Below, piece after piece: positions 1 to 8,051 of a stretch of 14,353 nt of DNA. Position numbers and translations under genes: made by a program. A model generated the notes under the pieces. That model was not told where the DNA came from. It worked only from the letters and a program-made list of their open reading frames with translations, and ran no database searches. Position 1 is the first letter of the stretch. Every line of letters begins with the position of its first letter. The stretch comes from DATJJW01 sp035491935 (lineage in GTDB: Bacteria; Pseudomonadota; Alphaproteobacteria; ATCC43930; CGMCC-115725). Location of the stretch: NCBI GenBank assembly GCA_035491935.1, contig DATJJW010000073.1, forward strand, positions 1 to 14,353. The letters run 5' to 3'.

Positions 1-551
1 TCGACCTGGCGCAGCGCGTCGACCACCCGGTCGATGACCGAGCTGCGCAGGCTCGTTGCGATCAGATGGACGATGACCTCGGTATCGCTGGTCGATTGGA
101 ACAGGCTGCCGCGCCGCACGAGCTGGCTGCGCAGATGATAGGAGTTGGTCAGATTGCCGTTGTGGCAGATGGCGAAGCCGCCGAACTCCATGCCGCCGAA
201 CAACGGTTGCACATTGCGCAGCGTCACCTCGCCGGTGGTGGCGTAGCGGTTGTGGCCGATGCAGGCGGTGCCCTTCAGCTGGGAGATGACGTCCTTGGTG
301 CTGAAATTGTCGCCGACCTGGCCCATGGCGCGATGCGCATGGAATTGATTGCCGGAATAGCTGACGATGCCGCAGGCTTCCTGGCCGCGATGCTGCATGG
401 CGTGCAGACCGAGTGCCGCCACCGCCGCGGCTTCCGGATGGCCGAAGATGCCGAAGACGGCGCATTCCTCATGGAAGTGATCGTCATCCAGCGAATCAAA
501 AGGATCGGTCGTCAAGTTCTCGGGTGCGGTCAATCTCGAATCCTCGGTCAT
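1..551 (-). CDS. purF: Amidophosphoribosyltransferase (PurF), N-terminal part, cut by window edge
   Basis: PurF catalyses the first committed step of de novo purine synthesis, making 5-phosphoribosylamine from PRPP and glutamine in the cytoplasm. About 183 N-terminal residues are present and the gene runs off the left edge. They cover the class II (Ntn-type) glutaminase domain. The motif HEECAVFGIFGH places the nucleophile Cys at residue 30, so the first 29 residues would be a propeptide removed to expose it, as in Bacillus-type PurF. Other family motifs seen are MQHRGQEACGI, IGHNRYATTGE, a CHNGNL loop and STSDTEV. The ATG at 551 is preceded by AGAGGG eight bases upstream, a usable ribosome binding site. 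The gene lies 64 bases downstream of cvpA, the same pairing (cvpA-purF) as in many proteobacteria. The identification is firm; only the C-terminal phosphoribosyltransferase domain is unseen. Confidence 0.96.
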   Translation of the reverse strand, partial: MTEDSRLTAPENLTTDPFDSLDDDHFHEECAVFGIFGHPEAAAVAALGLHAMQHRGQEACGIVSYSGNQFHAHRAMGQVGDNFSTKDVISQLKGTACIGHNRYATTGEVTLRNVQPLFGGMEFGGFAICHNGNLTNSYHLRSQLVRRGSLFQSTSDTEVIVHLIATSLRSSVIDRVVDALRQV

Positions 552-615
552 CCGCGCAGCCCTCTCACAGGGGCGATCCCATGGCGCGCGTGCGGCCCAT
601 GGACGTGCGTATCCC

Positions 616-1356
616 TTATTGTGCGCCCTTCAGCAACTGATTCATACCATTGCGATCCGCATCGCTGTAATCCGCAGGGGGCGTAGCATTGCTGCCATTC
701 TGATTGGGGGTGGCCGGCTGGGTTGAATTGCCCGGCGGGGTTGCGCCGTTGCCAGTGCCGTTGTTCTGCGCCGGCTGCTTGCTGCGATCCGGCTCCTGCA
801 GCGTGTCCAGCCCTTGCTTGATCTGCCGCGCGCCCTCCGCCTTCCGCTGCGCATCCTTCAGCGCGTTGGTGCTCTTGGCGATCAGGCTGTTCGGCACCAG
901 GGCCACCATCTCGTTGGCGCCCTTGGCCAGGAGCGGCAGCGAGCGCGCCTCGGCGATCCAGGCGGGGCGCGAGGTCGGCGGGATGAAATAATTCATCGCG
1001 AGGTAGGCCAGGCACACGATGATGAAGCCGCGCGCCACGCCGAACAGCAGGCCCAACGCCCGATCGGCGGCCCCCATGCCCGAATTCCGGACCCGCGAGG
1101 AGGCGATGCCGGTGATCATCGACAAGAGCAGCAGCGCCACGATGAAGATGACGACCGGTGTCACGATATCGGCCAGCCATTGTGCACTGATCATCTGATG
1201 GAACATCGGCGCGGCCGCCGGTGTCAGATAAATCGCCGCGAAGACCGCGCCGACCCAGGCAGCGACCGCCAGCACCTCGCGGACGAAGCCTCGGACGAAG
1301 GCCAGCAGGCCCGAGACGGCGATGACGGCGAAGACGATTAGGTCCAGCGTATTCAA
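616..1356 (-). CDS. cvpA: CvpA family membrane protein
   Basis: CvpA-family proteins are inner-membrane proteins named for colicin V production. Their molecular role is not settled, and envelope-stress and biofilm phenotypes are reported. The 246-residue product has the family layout: an N-terminal MNTLDLIVFAVI segment, then about four hydrophobic segments (roughly residues 4-20, 26-46, 64-82 and 101-122) with the typical RGFVREVL loop and an RALGLLFGVARG motif between segments three and four. The last 80 residues are polar and rich in Asn, Pro and Thr, forming a low-complexity tail likely in solution and longer than in short homologues such as the E. coli protein. The start is TTG, supported by GGGAGG seven bases upstream and by the fit of the N-terminus to the family. 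It begins 2 bases after the radA stop, so it is very probably translated in the same operon. purF follows 64 bases later. Confidence 0.9.
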   Translation of the reverse strand: MNTLDLIVFAVIAVSGLLAFVRGFVREVLAVAAWVGAVFAAIYLTPAAAPMFHQMISAQWLADIVTPVVIFIVALLLLSMITGIASSRVRNSGMGAADRALGLLFGVARGFIIVCLAYLAMNYFIPPTSRPAWIAEARSLPLLAKGANEMVALVPNSLIAKSTNALKDAQRKAEGARQIKQGLDTLQEPDRSKQPAQNNGTGNGATPPGNSTQPATPNQNGSNATPPADYSDADRNGMNQLLKGAQ

Positions 1357-1358
1357 CT

Positions 1359-2759
<1,401 letters not shown>

Positions 2760-2763
2760 GGGC

Positions 2764-2832
2764 TCAGGTCCAGGGCGCGCAGATCATGGGCAGGCAGATC
2801 ATGGGCGGGCAGATCATGGGCAGGCAGCTCAT
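2764..2832 (-). CDS. Candidate 22-codon micro-ORF made of a 5-residue tandem repeat
   Basis: This small frame lies in the gap between mlaF and radA. Its ATG (2830-2832) overlaps the mlaF TGA as ATGA, and its TGA (2764-2766) ends 4 bases before the radA ATG. The peptide is four copies of the unit Met-[Ser/Ile]-Cys-[Leu/Pro/Ala]-Pro followed by Trp-Thr, giving four evenly spaced cysteines. All 22 sense codons end in G or C, which fits real coding in this genome; the next frame across the same repeat uses mixed third bases and the third contains stops. No strong ribosome binding site precedes it, so expression would rely on ribosomes finishing mlaF. A plausible role is to hand translation on to radA. 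It may instead be chance within a 15-bp repeat, whose period is a multiple of three and so keeps frames open. No known family is recognised. Confidence 0.4.
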   Translation of the reverse strand: MSCLPMICPPMICLPMICAPWT

Positions 2833-2838
2833 CGGCGC
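2779..2838. repeat. Four tandem copies of a 15-bp repeat between mlaF and radA
   Basis: On the plus strand the unit is GCAGATCATGGGC[AG]G. Copies lie at 2779-2793, 2794-2808, 2809-2823 and 2824-2838. The first three differ at one position; the fourth is more diverged (GCAGCTCATCGGCGC) and contains the mlaF stop codon, suggesting the array grew by duplication of the gene end. Period 15 preserves reading frame. Confidence 0.9.
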
Positions 2839-3617
2839 GGAACGTACCATGGTGCGCGCACCTCCATCTGGATCGGCCCCTCGGCACGGCCATGGATGAA
2901 CTGGTCGACATAGGCGTTGCCCGATTGCTCGATCGTGTCGGTCGGCCCCTGCCAGATGATCCGGCCCTGGTAGAGCATGGCGATGCGGTTCGAGATCTTG
3001 CGGGCGCTCGCCATGTCGTGGGTGATGGAAAGCGCGGTCGCGCCCAGATCCTGCACCCGATCGACGATCAGGTCGTTGATGACGTCGCCCATGATCGGAT
3101 CGAGGCCGGTGGTTGGCTCGTCGAAGAACAGGATCTCCGGCTGGGCGGCGATGGCGCGGGCCAGGCCCACGCGCTTCTGCATGCCGCCCGACAGCTCCGC
3201 GGGGTTGAGCAGCCCGACATCAGCGCCCAGCCCCACCTTGGCCAAGGTCTCGATCGCAACATCCCTTGCCCGCGCGCGGCTCATGCCGTGGCCCTGGATC
3301 AGGCCGAAGGCGACATTCTCCCAGACCGGCAGGGAATCGAACAGGGCCGCCCCCTGGAACAGCATGCCGAATTTGCGCATGAGCCTATCGCGATCGGCGG
3401 CACCGAGCCGCGTCGTCTCGACGCCGTCGACCTTGATCGAGCCGCGATCGGGGCGCATCAGCCCGAGGATGCATTTCAGCAGCACGGATTTGCCGGTGCC
3501 GGAGCCGCCGATGATGACGACGCTCTCGCCGGCCGATATCTCGAGGTCGAGACCCTGGAGCACCTTCTTGCGGCCAAAGGCCTTATGGACGCCGTCGATG
3601 GCGATCTTGATGGTCAT
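2829..3617 (-). CDS. mlaF: Lipid-transport ABC ATPase, MlaF type
   Basis: This is the cytoplasmic ATPase of an MCE/Mla-type ABC system, which moves phospholipids between the inner and outer membrane with the permease MlaE. The 262-residue protein shows Walker A GGSGTGKSV (about residues 37-45), a Q-loop in the MLFQGAALFDSL segment, the ABC signature LSGGMQKRVGLARA, Walker B ILFFDEPTTGLDP, and the switch His in SITHDM. The FQGAALFDSLPVWENVAF and LSGGMQKR motifs are characteristic of the MlaF/Ttg2A branch. Its ATG overlaps the mlaE stop as ATGA (3614-3617) with no independent ribosome binding site visible, so the two are translationally coupled. mlaD, mlaC and mlaB do not follow; radA does. The MCE partner must therefore be encoded elsewhere. 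Family assignment is firm; the exact transport direction and substrate are not shown by sequence. Confidence 0.93.
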   Translation of the reverse strand: MTIKIAIDGVHKAFGRKKVLQGLDLEISAGESVVIIGGSGTGKSVLLKCILGLMRPDRGSIKVDGVETTRLGAADRDRLMRKFGMLFQGAALFDSLPVWENVAFGLIQGHGMSRARARDVAIETLAKVGLGADVGLLNPAELSGGMQKRVGLARAIAAQPEILFFDEPTTGLDPIMGDVINDLIVDRVQDLGATALSITHDMASARKISNRIAMLYQGRIIWQGPTDTIEQSGNAYVDQFIHGRAEGPIQMEVRAPWYVPRR

Positions 3618-4390
3618 GAGATGAACAGCAGCGATGTCAGCAGATAGTTGACCAGCAGGATCAGGATCGAGCCGGAAACGACGGCATATGTGGTGGCGGC
3701 ACCCACGCCCTGCGCCCCGCCGCGCGAATGATAGCCGTGATAGCAGCCGGTCAACGTCACGACGAAACCGAACACAGCGGCTTTGATCAGACCCGAGATC
3801 ACGTCGCTGACGGTCAGGTAGGTGAAGGTCTGATGCAGATAGCTCGACGCGTTGAAGTGCAGCTTGACCGTGCCGACGATGAAGCCGCCGAACACGCCGA
3901 TGATGTCGGCGACCAGCACCAGGACCGGCAGGGAGATGAGCCCGGCCAGTATGCGCGGCACAATCAGGTATTTGAATGGGTTGGTCGACAGCGTTGTCAG
4001 CGCGTCGATCTGGTCGGTGACGCGCATGGTGCCGATCTCGGCCGCGATGGCCGCGCCCACGCGGCCTGCCACCATCAACCCGCCGATCACGGGTCCCAGC
4101 TCGCGGACCATCGAGATGACGACGACGGTGGCGATGGCGCTCTCGGCATTGAAGCGCTGGAAGCCCGAATAGGATTGCAGCGCCAGCACCATGCCGGTGA
4201 AAATCGCGGTCAACCCCACCACCGGCAGCGAATAATAGCCGATATTGATCAGTTGGCGCGCCAGTAGGCCGGCATAGAAGGGCGGTCGAAAGACATGGGA
4301 CAGCGCCGTCAGCGCGAACAGGGCCATCCTGCCGGTGCTGGCGACGAAAGCCAGGGTCAGCCGGCCGGTCGAAGCGACGAAATCGAGCAT
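3614..4390 (-). CDS. mlaE: Lipid-transport ABC permease, MlaE type
   Basis: This is the inner-membrane permease subunit pairing with the MlaF-type ATPase just downstream. The 258-residue product has the MlaE core: several hydrophobic helices, the motif LALQSYSGFQRFNAESA, the conserved cytoplasmic stretch VRELGPVIGGLMVAGRVGAA, EIGTMRVTDQIDAL, and PRILAGLISLPVL. Length is normal for the family. The N-terminus carries a near-duplication of an 11-residue unit, FVASTGRLTLA then FVASTGRMALF, at residues 4-14 and 15-25, which would form the amphipathic or interfacial helix that precedes the first membrane helix. The ATG at 4390 directly abuts the TAA of alr, and a GGAG sits inside the end of alr a little further upstream than usual. 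Start and family are well supported. Confidence 0.93.
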   Translation of the reverse strand: MLDFVASTGRLTLAFVASTGRMALFALTALSHVFRPPFYAGLLARQLINIGYYSLPVVGLTAIFTGMVLALQSYSGFQRFNAESAIATVVVISMVRELGPVIGGLMVAGRVGAAIAAEIGTMRVTDQIDALTTLSTNPFKYLIVPRILAGLISLPVLVLVADIIGVFGGFIVGTVKLHFNASSYLHQTFTYLTVSDVISGLIKAAVFGFVVTLTGCYHGYHSRGGAQGVGAATTYAVVSGSILILLVNYLLTSLLFIS

Positions 4391-5518
4391 TTAGGGCAGG
4401 TAGCTCCGGTGAAGGCGACGTGACAGGCGGGTGAGCACTTCATAACCGATCGTATCGCTGTCGCGGGCCAGATCGTCCGCGCCGTAATGCGGTCCCATGA
4501 GCTCGACGAGACCGCCGGGCCCGACCGCCGATGCCGGCAACCCGGTCACGTCGAAGGTCGTAAGATCCATCGATACCCGCCCCACCAGCTTCACCCGGGT
4601 ATCGCCGATATAGGCGCGGGCACGGTTGCCGGCGGCACGCGGATAGCCATCGGCGTATCCCACGCCTACGGTCGCGATCCGGCGTGGGCCAGGCGCGACA
4701 TAGACGGCACCATAGCCAACGCCCCTGCCAGCGTCAATCTCCAGAACCTGGATGATTTTGGCTTTTATACCAACGACTTGGCTCATCGGGTTGGTGGTAT
4801 GCGGTGTCGGGTTCAGGCCCCAGAGCGCCGCGCCCGGCCGCACCATACCGTAATGGAAGCCGGATCCGAGGAAGATGCCGCTGGAGGCTGCCAGGCTGAG
4901 CACGGCGTGTCGGCGGATCGTTTCCGGCAAAGCCGCGACGCCGGCGTCGAAGTTCCGGCGCTGGCTCTCGTTCATCGGATGCGCGGGCGTATCGGCGCAG
5001 GCAAGATGACTCATCACCGTATCGACGGCATAGCCGTCGAAGCTGCCGCTCGCCGCCAGCGGCGCGATCTCGGCCAGCGACAATCCCAGGCGCGACATGC
5101 CGCTGTCGAGTTGCAGGATCGCCGGCTTGCCGCCGCCGGCTTCATGCCACAGGCGGACTTGTTCCGGCGCGCTCAGCACCGGGATGAGGCCGTAGGCGTG
5201 GAACGACGGCAGGCTGCCGCCGTCGACGCCGTCGAGCACGGCGATTTCGATACCGCTGTCAGGCGTGCGGCGATCGGCAATCGCCCGGGCCAGCCCAATG
5301 GCCTCCGACGGCGTGGCGACGAAGAACCGGCGGCAGCCGGCATCGACCAGCCGGTGGGTCACCGGCACCGCGCCCAGCCCATAGGCGTCGGCCTTGACCA
5401 CGGCGGCGGTGCGGCATCCCGGACCGACTATGCCGGCAAGATGCCGGTAATTGGCCGCGACGGCATTGAGATCGATGGTGATGAGGCCCAATGCCGTATC
5501 GGCATCAGTCATGGGCAT
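4391..5518 (-). CDS. alr: Alanine racemase
   Basis: Alanine racemase interconverts L- and D-alanine with pyridoxal phosphate and supplies D-alanine for peptidoglycan. The 375-residue protein has the fold III TIM barrel followed by a beta domain. The PLP lysine is Lys42 in VVKADAYGLGA. The second catalytic base is Tyr269 in GVGYGAVY. Further family motifs are QLDSGMSRLG near 136-145, the HYGMVRPGAALWG segment near 222-234, and RVSMDLTTFDV near 314-324. Two in-frame ATGs (5518 and 5512) are possible starts; GCCGGA lies upstream of the first at a reasonable distance. The gene follows dnaB after 51 bases and its stop touches the mlaE start. The dnaB-alr pairing is common in proteobacteria. Function is firm. 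Whether it is the biosynthetic (Alr) or catabolic (DadX) enzyme is not certain, but the housekeeping context favours Alr. Confidence 0.96.
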   Translation of the reverse strand: MPMTDADTALGLITIDLNAVAANYRHLAGIVGPGCRTAAVVKADAYGLGAVPVTHRLVDAGCRRFFVATPSEAIGLARAIADRRTPDSGIEIAVLDGVDGGSLPSFHAYGLIPVLSAPEQVRLWHEAGGGKPAILQLDSGMSRLGLSLAEIAPLAASGSFDGYAVDTVMSHLACADTPAHPMNESQRRNFDAGVAALPETIRRHAVLSLAASSGIFLGSGFHYGMVRPGAALWGLNPTPHTTNPMSQVVGIKAKIIQVLEIDAGRGVGYGAVYVAPGPRRIATVGVGYADGYPRAAGNRARAYIGDTRVKLVGRVSMDLTTFDVTGLPASAVGPGGLVELMGPHYGADDLARDSDTIGYEVLTRLSRRLHRSYLP

Positions 5519-5569
5519 GGTGTCCGGCAGGAAGGGCGCGAGGCGATCGGATGCAGCAGGGGCATCGCC

Positions 5570-7096
<1,527 letters not shown>

Positions 7097-7128
7097 GATC
7101 CCTGGCAATGCACCCGTGATTTGACCAA

Positions 7129-7158
7129 ACGATACCTTAGCAGGCTTAACGTTCCCAA
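7129..7158 (-). promoter_or_regulatory. Possible sigma70-type promoter for dnaB
   Basis: On the minus strand TTGGGA (7153-7158) is followed after 18 bases by TATCGT (7129-7134). Each box matches the consensus only partly. The spacing puts transcription start about 25 bases before the dnaB ATG, inside the 100-base gap after the response regulator. The placement is sensible but the match is weak. Confidence 0.3.
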
Positions 7159-7198
7159 GCGATCATGACAGGGTTGTGAAAGACGGGGAAAACGGGGG

Positions 7199-7903
7199 TT
7201 AGTCGCCGCCGCCGTATTTTCGGCGTTCGATGGCGACGGGGCGCAACTCGGCGATCTTCTCCAGATCGCTCAACACCTGCAGCAAATCCTCGTTTATCGC
7301 CACGCCCTTGGGTACGACGACGTCGCCGCTGGTCAGGCACAGATCCTCGATCAGCTGCATGCCCGGCTTCAGCTCGCTCAGGCTCAACCGCATCTTGTGG
7401 TCGTCGATCGAGTAGGGCAGCAGCTCCTCATCCGGCTCGCCCAGCTCGACGATGCCGTCGGGATCGCCGACATCGACCATGTCGTAGAGCGCGTGGGCCT
7501 TGGGCTCCTGGCGTTGGGACAGCATGCGTTCCATGCGTTCCAGCAGCATCGTCTTCTGGATCGGCTTGACGATGAAGGCGTTGCAGTCGAGCCGGATCGA
7601 CAGCGCCACGGTACGCTTGTCGCTGATGCCGGTCAGCAGTCCGACCGGCAGGTTGCGCGGCTGCGCGGTCCTGCCCATGCGGATCTGCTTCAGCACATGG
7701 AGGCCGTGGGCGCGCGGCATGACGAAGTCGAGCAGCACCAGATCGGGGAAATAGCTGCCGCCCGACAGCACTTCCAGCGCTTCCTCGCCATCGCTGAAAC
7801 CACGGGGGAACAGCCCTTGATTGGCGAGTGTCGCCTCCAGCACGTTGCGCATGAAGGGCTCGTCTTCGGCGAACAGGACCTTTGTCTTGGCGAGTTTGAG
7901 CAT
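7199..7903 (-). CDS. Response regulator: receiver domain plus HD-GYP-associated 'LKPGM' domain
   Basis: A 234-residue signalling protein with no membrane segment. Residues 7-125 form a CheY-like receiver with the acidic pocket Glu13-Asp14, phospho-acceptor Asp59 in LLDFVMP, the switch Thr91 in LLTG, and Lys113-Pro114. Residues about 173-222 (LSELKPGMQL, VVVPKGVAINEDLLQVL) match the small segment 'LkPGM-x-l-a-x-D...G-x-l-l-x-x-G-x-x-l' often joined to HD-GYP phosphodiesterases. Here no HD or GYP motif exists, and no DNA-binding helix-turn-helix is seen, so the output is likely protein interaction or small-ligand binding. It lies about 148 bases downstream of a hybrid kinase whose HPt domain is an obvious phosphodonor and whose CheZ-like tail is an obvious phosphatase. 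The region before its ATG holds a promoter-like sequence and repeats. Receiver assignment is firm; output function is unknown. Confidence 0.88.
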   Translation of the reverse strand: MLKLAKTKVLFAEDEPFMRNVLEATLANQGLFPRGFSDGEEALEVLSGGSYFPDLVLLDFVMPRAHGLHVLKQIRMGRTAQPRNLPVGLLTGISDKRTVALSIRLDCNAFIVKPIQKTMLLERMERMLSQRQEPKAHALYDMVDVGDPDGIVELGEPDEELLPYSIDDHKMRLSLSELKPGMQLIEDLCLTSGDVVVPKGVAINEDLLQVLSDLEKIAELRPVAIERRKYGGGD

Positions 7904-7958
7904 GACCGGCTACCAGTGCTTTTCTCAAGATCGCCGATCGGCCCCTAATAGCCAGGCG

Positions 7959-7982
7959 ATAGCATCGATATACATAACATCG
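7959..7982. repeat. Direct repeat pair ATAGCATCG / ATAACATCG
   Basis: Two 9-bp copies with one mismatch lie at 7959-7967 and 7974-7982, 15 bases apart start to start, on either side of the possible -10 box of the response regulator. The spacing of about one and a half helical turns could suit a regulator, but no known binding site is recognised. Confidence 0.5.
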
Positions 7983-7996
7983 AAGTAGTTGCCCAA
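7967..7996 (-). promoter_or_regulatory. Possible promoter for the response regulator gene
   Basis: On the minus strand TTGGGC (7991-7996) lies 18 bases before TATATC (7967-7972). The 148-base gap here is AT-rich compared with its surroundings. A start near 7960 would leave a leader of about 55 bases. The -35 box overlaps one arm of an inverted repeat and the -10 box sits between two direct repeats, which would suit regulated expression. The assignment rests on weak box matches. Confidence 0.35.
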
Positions 7997-8026
7997 TCTT
8001 TATCGAGTCTATGGCCGTAATTGGGC
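7991..8026. repeat. Inverted repeat GCCCAAT / ATTGGGC
   Basis: Perfect 7-bp arms at 7991-7997 and 8020-8026 are separated by 22 bases in the gap between the hybrid kinase stop and the response regulator start. The loop is long and no T-run follows on either strand, so this is more likely an operator-like pair or chance than a terminator. Confidence 0.45.
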
Positions 8027-8051
8027 GGCGTTTACCTTTATTTTACTTTGA

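Noticed and set aside
578..602. CCCATGG repeated twice between cvpA and purF
   Set aside because: The core CCATGG is self-complementary and could form a 6-bp stem, but the loop is 12 bases and no T-run follows. Nothing marks it as a known purine operator, so chance is likely.
2779..2838. CRISPR-like array
   Set aside because: Units are 15 bp and directly adjacent with no spacers, so this is a simple tandem repeat.
7904..8051. A small RNA or terminator in the gap between kinase and response regulator
   Set aside because: The only hairpin-capable repeat has a 22-base loop and no T-run on either strand, so there is no support for an RNA gene end.
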